Under the pieces are notes generated by a model, which was not told where the DNA came from, did no database searches, and saw only the letters and a list, made by a program, of their open reading frames with translations. From assembly GCF_003731765.1 (NCBI RefSeq), contig NZ_MOAL01000008.1:620001-684000 (forward strand): 64,000 bases of DNA, given 5' to 3'. Of the stretch, positions 42,922-51,221 are shown piece by piece (position 1 is the first letter of the stretch; the number at the start of each line of letters is the position of its first letter). This DNA comes from Pseudomonas chlororaphis. Its GTDB lineage: Bacteria; Pseudomonadota; Gammaproteobacteria; Pseudomonadales; Pseudomonadaceae. Position numbers and translations under genes: made by a program.

Positions 42922-43932
42922 ATGTTTAGTTTTATTGCCCGCCGTGTGGGGTTGCTGATCCCCACATTCTTCGGCATCACTTTGCTGACCTTTGCCCTGA
43001 TTCGCATGATTCCCGGCGACCCCGTGGAAGTCATGATGGGCGAGCGTCGGGTCGACCCCGAGATGCACGCCCAGGCCATGGAGCGTCTTGGCCTGAACAA
43101 GCCGTTGTACGCCCAGTACCTGGACTATATCGGCAAGCTGGCCCAGGGCGACCTGGGGGAATCCCTGCGTACCCGCACCAGTGTGTGGAGCGAGTTCACC
43201 TCGCTGTTCCCCGCGACCCTGGAACTGTCCATGGCCGCCCTGCTGTTTGCCGGGATCCTCGGGCTGCTGGCCGGGGTCATCGCCGCCTTGAAGCGCGGGT
43301 CGCTGTTCGACCATGGGGTGATGGGCATCTCCCTGACCGGGTACTCGATGCCGATCTTCTGGTGGGGCCTGATCCTGATCATGTTCTTCTCCGTCAGCCT
43401 GGGCTGGACCCCCGTCTCCGGGCGCATCGACCTGCTGTATGACATCGAGCCCAAGACCGGTTTCATGCTGATCGACACCCTGCTCGCCGACGAGCCCGGC
43501 GCCTTCCTCGACGCCCTGCATCACCTGATCCTGCCGGCCATCGTCCTGGGCACCATTCCCCTGGCGGTGATCGCCCGCATGACCCGCTCGTCGATGCTCG
43601 AAGTGCTGCGTGAAGACTACATCCGCACCGCCCGCGCCAAAGGCATGTCGCCGGCCCGGGTGGTGTTCGTCCACGGCCTGCGCAACGCGCTGATTCCGGT
43701 GCTGACGGTGGTCGGCCTGCAAGTCGGCACCCTGCTGGCCGGCGCCGTGCTGACCGAAACCATCTTCTCCTGGCCCGGCATCGGCAAATGGCTGATCGAA
43801 GCCATCGGCGCCCGGGATTACCCGGTGGTACAGAACGGCATCCTGCTGATCGCCTGCCTGGTGATCCTGGTCAACTTCGTGGTGGACATCCTCTACGGCT
43901 TTGCCAACCCACGCATCCGTCATCAGCGCTGA
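42922..43932 (+). CDS. dppB: Dipeptide ABC importer, inner-membrane permease DppB
   Basis: 336 residues (E. coli 339) with six membrane helices. The EAA-loop for ATPase contact is DYIRTARAKGMSPARVVFVHGLRNALIPVLT. A periplasmic loop after helix 1 carries the usual amphipathic stretch. It forms the translocation pore with DppC. It lies 72 bases after the fourth binding protein and 10 bases before dppC. Confidence 0.96.
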   Translation: MFSFIARRVGLLIPTFFGITLLTFALIRMIPGDPVEVMMGERRVDPEMHAQAMERLGLNKPLYAQYLDYIGKLAQGDLGESLRTRTSVWSEFTSLFPATLELSMAALLFAGILGLLAGVIAALKRGSLFDHGVMGISLTGYSMPIFWWGLILIMFFSVSLGWTPVSGRIDLLYDIEPKTGFMLIDTLLADEPGAFLDALHHLILPAIVLGTIPLAVIARMTRSSMLEVLREDYIRTARAKGMSPARVVFVHGLRNALIPVLTVVGLQVGTLLAGAVLTETIFSWPGIGKWLIEAIGARDYPVVQNGILLIACLVILVNFVVDILYGFANPRIRHQR

Positions 43933-43942
43933 GATCAAGACC

Positions 43943-44854
43943 ATGAGCACACCCACGCCTTCGGTAGCAGTCGATCAAAGCCTGCTCTACCCCTCGGTTT
44001 ACAAAGAATTCTGGCATGCGTTTTCCCGTAACAAGGGCGCCGTGGCCGGCCTGCTGTTTATGTTGCTGGTGATTTTTTGCGCGATTTTCGCGCCCTGGGT
44101 ATCGCCCCATGACCCCAGCGAGCAATACCGCGACTTCCTGCTGACGCCGCCGGCCTGGCTCGAAGGCGGGCAGATGCAGTTCCTGCTGGGCACCGATGAA
44201 CTGGGCCGCGACCTGCTGTCACGGCTGATCCAGGGTTCACGCCTGTCGCTGATGATCGGCTTGTCGTCGGTAGTCATGTCGCTGATCCCGGGGATCCTCC
44301 TCGGCCTGTTCGCCGGGTTCTTCCCGCGGCTGCTGGGCCCGACCATCATGCGCTTGATGGACATCATGCTGGCCCTGCCGTCCCTGCTGCTGGCCGTGGC
44401 GATTGTCGCCATCCTCGGCCCGGGCCTGATCAACACCGTGATCGCCATTGCCGTGGTGTCCCTGCCGTCCTACGTACGCCTGACCCGCGCGGCGGTGATG
44501 GGCGAGATCAACCGCGACTACGTGACCGCTGCCCGCCTGGCCGGTGCCAGCCTGCCACGCCTAATGTTCATCACCGTGCTGCCCAACTGCATGGCGCCGC
44601 TGATCGTCCAGGCCACCCTGAGTTTCTCCTCGGCGATTCTCGACGCTGCGGCCCTGGGCTTCCTCGGCCTGGGCGTGCAACCGCCCACGCCCGAGTGGGG
44701 CACCATGCTGGCCTCGGCCCGGGACTATATCGAACGCGCCTGGTGGGTCGTGAGCCTGCCCGGACTGACCATTTTGCTCAGCGTGCTGGCAATCAACCTG
44801 ATGGGCGACGGCCTGCGCGATGCGCTGGACCCGAAACTCAAGAACGCCGCCTGA
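43943..44854 (+). CDS. dppC: Dipeptide ABC importer, inner-membrane permease DppC
   Basis: 303 residues (E. coli 300), six membrane helices and an N-terminal extension of about 30 residues typical of OppC/DppC. The EAA loop is DYVTAARLAGASLPRLMFITVLPNCMAPLIV. Sequence LGTDELGRDLLSRLIQGSRLSL is the family hallmark. Start ATG 43943, ten bases after the dppB stop, with GAGATCAAG upstream. Confidence 0.96.
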   Translation: MSTPTPSVAVDQSLLYPSVYKEFWHAFSRNKGAVAGLLFMLLVIFCAIFAPWVSPHDPSEQYRDFLLTPPAWLEGGQMQFLLGTDELGRDLLSRLIQGSRLSLMIGLSSVVMSLIPGILLGLFAGFFPRLLGPTIMRLMDIMLALPSLLLAVAIVAILGPGLINTVIAIAVVSLPSYVRLTRAAVMGEINRDYVTAARLAGASLPRLMFITVLPNCMAPLIVQATLSFSSAILDAAALGFLGLGVQPPTPEWGTMLASARDYIERAWWVVSLPGLTILLSVLAINLMGDGLRDALDPKLKNAA

Positions 44855-44864
44855 GGAGATTCCC

Positions 44865-45833
44865 ATGTCACTGCTAGAAATCAAGAATCTCAATGTGCGC
44901 TTCGGGGATGCCAAGGCCGTGCCTGTGGTCGATGGCCTGGACCTGAAGGTGGACAAGGGCGAAGTGCTGGCGATCGTCGGCGAGTCCGGCTCCGGTAAAT
45001 CCGTGACCATGATGGCGCTGATGGGCCTGATCGAGCACCCCGGCATCGTCACCGCCGATGCCCTCAACTTCGACGGCAAGGACATGCTCAAGCTCAGTGC
45101 CCGGCAGCGTCGGCAGATCGTCGGCAAGGACCTGGCGATGGTTTTCCAGGACCCGATGACCGCACTGAACCCGAGCTACACCGTGGGCTTCCAGATCGAG
45201 GAGGTGCTGCGCCTGCACCTGAAGATGTCGAGCAAGGCCGCCCGCAAGCGCGCCATCGAACTGCTGGAAAAAGTCGAGATCCCTGGCGCCGCCAGCCGCA
45301 TGGACGCCTACCCGCACCAACTGTCCGGCGGCATGAGCCAGCGCGTGGCGATTGCCATGGCGATTGCCGGCGAGCCGAAACTGCTGATCGCCGATGAACC
45401 CACCACCGCCCTGGACGTGACCATCCAGGCGCAGATCATGGAGCTGCTGCTCAACCTGCAGCGAGAGCAGAACATGGGCCTGGTGCTGATCACCCACGAC
45501 CTCGCCGTCGTGGCGGAAACCGCCCAGCGGGTCTGCGTGATGTACGCCGGTCAAGCCGTGGAAGTCGGCCAGGTGCCGCAGCTGTTCGAAATTCCCGCCC
45601 ACCCCTACAGCGAAGCGCTGCTGGCGGCGATTCCAGAACACAGCCTGGGCGCGGCGCGCCTGTCCACACTGCCGGGCATCGTTCCCGGCCGTTACGACCG
45701 GCCCCAGGGTTGCCTACTGTCACCCCGCTGCCCCTATGTGCGGGACAACTGCCGCAGCCAACGCCCAAGCCTCGACCCGCAAGCCGCCAGCCTGGTGCGC
45801 TGCTTCTACCCGCTGAACCAGGAGGTGGCGTAA
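44865..45833 (+). CDS. dppD: Dipeptide ABC importer, ATPase DppD
   Basis: 322 residues. Walker A GESGSGKSV (about 37), signature LSGGMSQRVAIAMAIA, Walker B LLIADEPTTALDVT and the H-loop ITHDLAVVAETA are all intact. The C-terminal oligopeptide-transporter extension carries four cysteines (GCLLSPRCPYVRDNC, VRCFYP) that in DppD/OppD bind a [4Fe-4S] cluster. Start ATG 44865 with TGAGGAG at the dppC stop. The stop overlaps the dppF start by one base (TAATG). Confidence 0.96.
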   Translation: MSLLEIKNLNVRFGDAKAVPVVDGLDLKVDKGEVLAIVGESGSGKSVTMMALMGLIEHPGIVTADALNFDGKDMLKLSARQRRQIVGKDLAMVFQDPMTALNPSYTVGFQIEEVLRLHLKMSSKAARKRAIELLEKVEIPGAASRMDAYPHQLSGGMSQRVAIAMAIAGEPKLLIADEPTTALDVTIQAQIMELLLNLQREQNMGLVLITHDLAVVAETAQRVCVMYAGQAVEVGQVPQLFEIPAHPYSEALLAAIPEHSLGAARLSTLPGIVPGRYDRPQGCLLSPRCPYVRDNCRSQRPSLDPQAASLVRCFYPLNQEVA

Positions 45834-46804
45834 TGGCCGTCGTTCTTACTGCCCGCGACCTGACCCGGCATTACGAAGTCTCCCGCGGCCTGTTCAAGGG
45901 CACCGCCCTGGTGCGCGCCCTCAACGGTGTGTCGTTCGAACTGGAGGCCGGCAAGACCCTGGCCGTGGTCGGCGAGTCCGGCTGCGGCAAATCCACCCTG
46001 GCCCGGGCCCTGACGCTGATCGAGGAACCGTCCTCCGGCTCCCTGAAAATCGCCGGCCAGGAAGTGGCTGGGGCCAACAAGGCCCAGCGCAAGCAACTGC
46101 GCAAAGACGTGCAGATGGTGTTCCAGAGCCCCTATGCCTCCCTCAACCCCCGGCAGAAGATTGGCGACCAGTTGGCCGAGCCGCTGCTGATCAACACCTC
46201 GCTGTCGGCGGCTGAACGCCGGGAAAGGGTCCAGGCGATGATGAAGCAGGTGGGCCTGCGCCCCGAGCATTACCAGCGCTACCCGCACATGTTTTCCGGC
46301 GGGCAGCGCCAGCGCATCGCCCTGGCCCGGGCCATGATGCTGCAACCCAAAGTGCTGGTGGCGGATGAGCCGACCTCGGCCCTGGACGTGTCGATCCAGG
46401 CCCAGGTGCTCAACCTGTTCATGGACCTGCAGCAGGAGTTCAACACCGCCTACGTGTTCATCTCCCACAACCTGGCAGTGGTGCGTCACGTGGCCGACCA
46501 CGTGATGGTGATGTACCTCGGGCGCCCGGTGGAAATGGGGCCCAAGGAAGACATCTACAGCCGTCCGCTGCATCCCTATACCCAGGCGCTGCTGTCGGCC
46601 ACGCCGACCATCCACCCAGACCCGGACAAGCCGAAGATCAAGATCGTCGGCGAACTGCCCAACCCGCTGAACCCGCCGTCCGGCTGCGCCTTCCACAAAC
46701 GCTGCCCCTATGCGACAGAGCGTTGCAGCACCGAAGAACCGGCCTTGCGTTCCCTGGACCACCGCCAAGTGGCCTGCCATTACGCCGAGCAATTCGTCGC
46801 CTAA
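45833..46804 (+). CDS. dppF: Dipeptide ABC importer, ATPase DppF
   Basis: 323 residues (E. coli 334). Walker A GESGCGKST, signature FSGGQRQRIALARAM, Walker B VLVADEPTSALDVS and the H-loop ISHNLAVVRHV are intact. Its C-terminal extension also carries the cluster cysteines (GCAFHKRCPYATERC, ACHY). Pairs with DppD as a heterodimeric motor. Last gene of the peptide locus; a bidirectional terminator and REP elements follow. Confidence 0.96.
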   Translation: MAVVLTARDLTRHYEVSRGLFKGTALVRALNGVSFELEAGKTLAVVGESGCGKSTLARALTLIEEPSSGSLKIAGQEVAGANKAQRKQLRKDVQMVFQSPYASLNPRQKIGDQLAEPLLINTSLSAAERRERVQAMMKQVGLRPEHYQRYPHMFSGGQRQRIALARAMMLQPKVLVADEPTSALDVSIQAQVLNLFMDLQQEFNTAYVFISHNLAVVRHVADHVMVMYLGRPVEMGPKEDIYSRPLHPYTQALLSATPTIHPDPDKPKIKIVGELPNPLNPPSGCAFHKRCPYATERCSTEEPALRSLDHRQVACHYAEQFVA

Positions 46805-46819
46805 CCTCGCGACGCCCTT

Positions 46820-46841
46820 TAGGAGCCGGCTTGCCGGCGAT
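46820..46841. repeat. REP element
   Basis: TAGGAGCCGGCTTGCCGGCG followed by AT, the same unit seen at 52414 and, inverted, at 52384 and 60773. Located 16 bases after the dppF stop codon. Confidence 0.85.
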
Positions 46842-46901
46842 GGGCGCGCTGCAAAATCCGGGCTGGGGCTCGGTTTTTGCGGAGCGTGATCTGGCGTGAC
46901 C

Positions 46902-46950
46902 ACTGGCAAGCCAGCGCCTACACAGGGCGCGGTTCGGCTTGCCGGCGATG
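46902..46950. repeat. Degenerate inverted REP pair
   Basis: GGCAAGCCAGCGCCTACA (46905-46922) faces CGGCTTGCCGGCGATG (46935-46950). The arms are diverged copies of the REP unit in inverted orientation, a decayed doublet between dppF and prfC. Confidence 0.65.
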
Positions 46951-46956
46951 GGCAAT

Positions 46957-46984
46957 AAAAAACCCCGCCGTTCGCACGGCGGGG
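46957..46984. terminator. Bidirectional intrinsic terminator between dppF and prfC
   Basis: A perfect stem AACCCCGCCG (46961-46970) with CGGCGGGGTT (46977-46986), flanked by an A run on one side and T run on the other, loop TTCGCA. It can stop transcription from both converging genes. Confidence 0.92.
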
Positions 46985-47005
46985 TTTTGGGTGTTGCGGG
47001 ACCGC

Positions 47006-48589
47006 TTAGTGGTGTTCGCGGGTGGCACGGAATTTCACGTCCGGCCAGCGCTCTTCCATCAGTGCCAGGTTGACCCGGGTCGGGGCCAGGTAGGTCAGGT
47101 GACCGCCGCCGTCCAGCGCGAGGTTTTCCACCGCCTTGTTGGAGAACTCTTCGAGCTTCTTCTTATCACTGCACTCAATCCAGCGCGCGGAATACACGGT
47201 GATCGGCTCGTAGGAGCACTCGACCTTGTATTCCTCTTTCAAGCGGCTGGCCACCACATCGAACTGCAGCACACCGACGGCGCCGAGAATGATGTCGTTG
47301 CTGCGCTCGGGGAAGAACACCTGGGTCGCCCCCTCTTCGGCCAGCTGTTGCAGGCCCTGGCGCAGTTGCTTGGATTTCAGCGGGTCCTTCAGGCGCACGC
47401 GGCGGAACAGTTCCGGGGCGAAGTGCGGAATACCGGTGAAGCCCAGCACTTCACCTTCGGTGAAGGTGTCGCCGATCTGGATGGTGCCGTGGTTGTGCAG
47501 GCCGATGATGTCGCCGGCGTACGCCTCTTCCAGCTGTTCACGCTCGGAAGAGAAGAACGTCAGGGCGTCACCGATGCGCACGTCCTTGCCGGTACGTACG
47601 TGGCGCATTTTCATGCCCTTGTCGTACTTGCCCGAACAGATGCGCATAAAGGCGATACGGTCGCGGTGCTTGGGGTCCATGTTCGCCTGGATCTTGAACA
47701 CAAAACCCGAGAACTTCTCTTCCTCGGGCTCCACGGTGCGCTCGTTGGCCACGCGGGGCAGCGGCAGCGGCGCCCAGTCCACAACGGCATCCAGCACGTG
47801 GTCCACACCGAAGTTGCCCAGGGCGGTACCGAAGAACACCGGGGTCAGTTGGCCGTCCATGAATTCCTGTTGATTGAATTCGTGACAGGCGCCCTGCACC
47901 AGTTCCAGTTGTTCGATAAAGCGCTCGTACTCGTCACCCAGGTGGGCGCGGGCTTCGTCGGAGTCGAGCTTCTCGATGATCTTCACCTCGGTCCGCTCAT
48001 GACCATGACCGGCGGTGTAGACGATGATGTAGTCGCCCGAGAGGTGGTAGACCCCTTTGAAGTCGCGGTAGCAGCCGATCGGCCAGGTGATCGGCGCCGC
48101 CTTGATCTTCAATACCGCTTCGATTTCGTCGAGCAGTTCGATCGGGTCGCGGATATCGCGGTCGAGTTTGTTGATGAAGCTGACGATCGGCGTGTCCCGC
48201 AGACGGCAAACGTCCATCAGGGCGATGGTCCGTGGCTCAACGCCCTTACCGCCGTCGAGCACCATCAGCGCCGAGTCCACGGCGGTCAGGGTGCGATAGG
48301 TGTCTTCCGAGAAGTCTTCGTGGCCCGGGGTGTCCAGCAGGTTGATCATGTGTTCGCGATAGGGGAACTGCATGACCGACGTGGTAATCGAGATACCCCG
48401 CTGCTTCTCCATCTCCATCCAGTCGGAGGTGGCATGGCGATCGGATTTACGGGACTTCACCGTACCCGCCACAGAAATAGCCTTACCCATCAGCAAGAGC
48501 TTCTCGGTGATGGTGGTCTTACCCGCATCCGGGTGGGAAATAATGGCGAAAGTGCGGCGTTTCGCGACTTCGGCGGCCTGTTTGGTCAT
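47006..48589 (-). CDS. prfC: Peptide chain release factor 3
   Basis: 527 residues, the standard size of RF3, the GTPase that removes RF1/RF2 from the ribosome after termination. G-box motifs: SHPDAGKTT (G1), the DTPGH motif in NLLDTPGHEDF (G3) and FINKLDRD (G4). The RF3-type insert YHLSGDYIIVYTAGHG follows. ATG 48589 (MTKQAAEVAKRR) is chosen; upstream in-frame codons are not conserved-looking. It is transcribed towards dppF and alone. Confidence 0.97.
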   Translation of the reverse strand: MTKQAAEVAKRRTFAIISHPDAGKTTITEKLLLMGKAISVAGTVKSRKSDRHATSDWMEMEKQRGISITTSVMQFPYREHMINLLDTPGHEDFSEDTYRTLTAVDSALMVLDGGKGVEPRTIALMDVCRLRDTPIVSFINKLDRDIRDPIELLDEIEAVLKIKAAPITWPIGCYRDFKGVYHLSGDYIIVYTAGHGHERTEVKIIEKLDSDEARAHLGDEYERFIEQLELVQGACHEFNQQEFMDGQLTPVFFGTALGNFGVDHVLDAVVDWAPLPLPRVANERTVEPEEEKFSGFVFKIQANMDPKHRDRIAFMRICSGKYDKGMKMRHVRTGKDVRIGDALTFFSSEREQLEEAYAGDIIGLHNHGTIQIGDTFTEGEVLGFTGIPHFAPELFRRVRLKDPLKSKQLRQGLQQLAEEGATQVFFPERSNDIILGAVGVLQFDVVASRLKEEYKVECSYEPITVYSARWIECSDKKKLEEFSNKAVENLALDGGGHLTYLAPTRVNLALMEERWPDVKFRATREHH

Positions 48590-48918
48590 GGGAAATCGCC
48601 TGGCAGGTGATTCAAAAAAAGGGCGCAGATTATAGCCCAAATTGAACCCAGAACCGAACCGTTGAGCACTCGGACGATGGCTAAATACTGTCATTGAGGG
48701 AACCTTTTGAAACGCCGGGGCGTCCACTCCCCTGTTACGGCTCGGCGCCAGGCGGCTGAAATATCAGCCACTTAGCCTCGTCGAGCCGCGCTTATGGCCC
48801 GTGTACACGCCGCTTAGCCGGCCTCCACGGGCTGCTTCTCGCGCTCATTTTTCCGGCAGCCAGGCATGGCCTTGTCACACGGAAAAGTGCGCGCCGACCG
48901 ATATAAAGGAGTCCGCCT
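48590..48918. promoter_or_regulatory. Divergent promoter region between prfC and the osmoprotectant importer
   Basis: A 329-base non-coding gap serving both directions. It contains a possible envelope-stress sigma factor (AlgU/RpoE-type) promoter at 48699-48727: GGAACC, a 17-base spacer, then GTCCA. That fits GAACTT-N16/17-TCNNA only in part. GGCTGAAATATCAGCC (48751-48766) is a perfect 8+8 palindrome further on. No short gene is evident. Confidence 0.4.
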
Positions 48919-49635
48919 GTGGCTATTCGCTATGGCAAAGGGCTGATAGGAGGCGTGGCGGTAATCGCCCTCCTGGCCCTGCTGGTCCATTGGATCGGCA
49001 TCAATACGATCGAACACTACCGCGACGATCTGTTGTTCTACCTGCAAGCCCATCTGTACCTGGTACTCGCTTCAATGTTCGCCGCCCTGGTGGTGGGGGT
49101 CCCCGCCGGCATCTTCCTCAGCCGACCGAACATGGTCGGGCGGGCCGAGCGCTTCATGCAGATCTTCAACATCGGCAACACCATTCCCCCCCTGGCCGTG
49201 CTGGCCATCGCCCTGGGGATTCTCGGCATCGGCGCTGGCCCGGCCATCTTCGCCCTGTTCCTCGCCTCCTTGTTGCCCATCGTGCGCAACACCTACGAAG
49301 GCCTGAAAAACGTCCAGGGCTCCCTCAAGGAAGCCGCCGTCGGCATCGGCATGACCCCGCGCCAAGTGCTGTGGAAAGTCGAGTTGCCCAACGCCGTGCC
49401 GATCATCATCGGTGGGGTCCGCGTCGCCCTGGCGATCAACGTCGGCACCGCGCCCCTGGCGTTCCTGATCGGCGCCAACAGTCTGGGCAGCCTGATCTTC
49501 CCCGGCATCGCCCTGAACAATCAGCCGCAACTGCTGCTCGGCGCGGCCTGCACCGCCCTGCTGGCCTTGCTCCTGGATGGCCTGGTGACCCTGGCCAGCC
49601 GCTTCTGGCTGGAACGTGGCCTGCGCGCCTCTTGA
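48919..49635 (+). CDS. Osmoprotectant ABC importer, permease 1 (OpuC/YehW type)
   Basis: 238 residues starting at GTG 48919, preceded by AAGGAG at 48906-48912. Five to six membrane helices; the EAA-like loop is GSLKEAAVGIGMTPRQVLWKVELPNAVPIIIGG, characteristic of glycine betaine/carnitine/choline importers. First gene of a four-gene operon in the order permease, binding protein, permease, ATPase, like E. coli yehWZYX-type systems and OpuC. Solute (betaine, choline, carnitine or other) cannot be told from the sequence. Confidence 0.9.
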   Translation: MAIRYGKGLIGGVAVIALLALLVHWIGINTIEHYRDDLLFYLQAHLYLVLASMFAALVVGVPAGIFLSRPNMVGRAERFMQIFNIGNTIPPLAVLAIALGILGIGAGPAIFALFLASLLPIVRNTYEGLKNVQGSLKEAAVGIGMTPRQVLWKVELPNAVPIIIGGVRVALAINVGTAPLAFLIGANSLGSLIFPGIALNNQPQLLLGAACTALLALLLDGLVTLASRFWLERGLRAS

Positions 49636-49660
49636 GCCTGGACTGAGCAAAGGAATCGAT

Positions 49661-50554
49661 ATGAAGACATTAGCGATGATCATGGGCTGCGTCCTGCTGC
49701 TGGCCGGAGCCGCCCAAGCCGCTGAAAAACCCCTGGTGCGCATTGGCGCCCGGGTATTCACCGAACAGACCCTGCTGGCTGAAATCACCTCCCAGTACCT
49801 GCGCAGCAAAGGCTACGACACCCGCATCACCGGCGGCCTGGGCAGCAACCTGGCCCGCAGCGCCCATGAAAGCGGGCAGCTGGACCTGCTCTGGGAATAC
49901 ACCGGGGTGTCCCTGGTGGCCTACAACCACGTCACGGAAAAGCTCGACAGCGAGCAATCCTATGCCCGGGTCAAAGAGCTGGATGCCAAGCAAGGGCTGG
50001 TCTGGCTGACGCCGTCGAAATTCAGCAACACCTACGCCCTGGCCCTGCCGGAAAAAGTCGCCCAGGCGTACCCGCAGATCAACAGCGTCAGCGACCTGAA
50101 AAAAGTCCTGGACGCCGAATCCAAGGACAACCACTTGGTGGCCCTGGACACCGAGTTCGCAAACCGCTCCGACGGCCTGGAGGGCATGGTCAAGCTGTAT
50201 GGCATGAACCTGACCCGCAACAACATCCGCCAGATGGATGCCGGCCTGGTCTACACCGCCCTGCGTAATGGCCAGGTGTTCGCCGGCCTGGTCTACACCA
50301 CCGACGGGCGCCTCAACGCCTTCAAGCTGAAGCTGCTGGAAGACGACTTGCACTATTTCCCGGATTACACCGCTGCGCCGGTGATCCGCCAGGCCTTCCT
50401 CGACGCCCACCCGCAACTGGCCGCCGACCTCAAGCCCCTGGCCGAATTGTTCGACGACGAGACCATGCGCCAGCTCAATGCCCGGGTCGATGTCGACCAC
50501 CAAAGCCCGTCCGCCGTGGCCGCGGATTTTCTGCGCCAGCATCCACTGAACTGA
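49661..50554 (+). CDS. Osmoprotectant ABC importer, periplasmic binding protein
   Basis: 297 residues with a signal peptide (about 1-21, GAAQAAEKP). OpuAC/QAT-family binding domain: VRIGARVFTEQTLLAEITSQYL, GGLGSNLARSAHESGQLDLLWEYTGVSL and VAYNHV. Aromatic residues Trp and Tyr in LLWEYTG and FAGLVYTTDGR are placed as in the aromatic cage that binds quaternary ammonium groups in related proteins; this is inference. Start ATG 49661, 25 bases after the first permease gene. Confidence 0.9.
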   Translation: MKTLAMIMGCVLLLAGAAQAAEKPLVRIGARVFTEQTLLAEITSQYLRSKGYDTRITGGLGSNLARSAHESGQLDLLWEYTGVSLVAYNHVTEKLDSEQSYARVKELDAKQGLVWLTPSKFSNTYALALPEKVAQAYPQINSVSDLKKVLDAESKDNHLVALDTEFANRSDGLEGMVKLYGMNLTRNNIRQMDAGLVYTALRNGQVFAGLVYTTDGRLNAFKLKLLEDDLHYFPDYTAAPVIRQAFLDAHPQLAADLKPLAELFDDETMRQLNARVDVDHQSPSAVAADFLRQHPLN

Positions 50555-50567
50555 GGGAGGAAACGTC

Positions 50568-51221
50568 ATGGAATTCTTGAATGCCTTTTCCCATCTCGAT
50601 TGGCAGCAAGTGCTGCAACTGACCTGGCAGCACATCACCCTGGTGGGCATCGCCGTGACCCTGGCGATTGTCTTCGGTGTGCCCTTGGGCATCCTGATGA
50701 CCCGCTTTCCCACCCTGGCCGGCCCCCTGCAAGCCAGCGCCACGGTGCTGCTGACCATCCCGTCCATTGCCCTGTTCGGCCTGCTGCTGCCGTTCTACTC
50801 CAAGTTCGGCCAGGGCCTGGGCCCACTGCCGGCGATCACCGCGGTGTTTCTCTATTCCCTGCTGCCGATCATGCGCAACACCTACCTGGCGCTCACTGGT
50901 GTGGAGCCGGGCATTCGTGAAGCTGCCCGGGGCATCGGCATGACCTTTGGCCAGCGCCTGCGCATGGTCGAACTGCCGATCGCCGTGCCGGTGATCCTGG
51001 CCGGGGTGCGCACCGCCGTGGTGATGAACATCGGCGTAATGACCATCGCCGCCACCATCGGCGCCGGCGGCCTGGGCGTACTTATTCTTGCTTCCATCAG
51101 CCGCAGCGACATGTCGATGCTGATTGTCGGCGCCGTGCTGGTCAGTCTCCTGGCCATCTTCGCCGACCTGCTTCTGCAATGGCTGCAACGCACGCTGACT
51201 CCAAAAGGACTGCTCAAATGA
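50568..51221 (+). CDS. Osmoprotectant ABC importer, permease 2 (OpuC/YehY type)
   Basis: 217 residues, five to six membrane helices. The EAA-like loop is GIREAARGIGMTFGQRLRMVELPIAVPVILAG. Partner of the first permease in a heterodimeric pore. GGGAGGAAAC precedes ATG at 50568, 13 bases after the binding-protein stop. The stop overlaps the ATPase start (ATGA at 51218). Confidence 0.92.
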   Translation: MEFLNAFSHLDWQQVLQLTWQHITLVGIAVTLAIVFGVPLGILMTRFPTLAGPLQASATVLLTIPSIALFGLLLPFYSKFGQGLGPLPAITAVFLYSLLPIMRNTYLALTGVEPGIREAARGIGMTFGQRLRMVELPIAVPVILAGVRTAVVMNIGVMTIAATIGAGGLGVLILASISRSDMSMLIVGAVLVSLLAIFADLLLQWLQRTLTPKGLLK

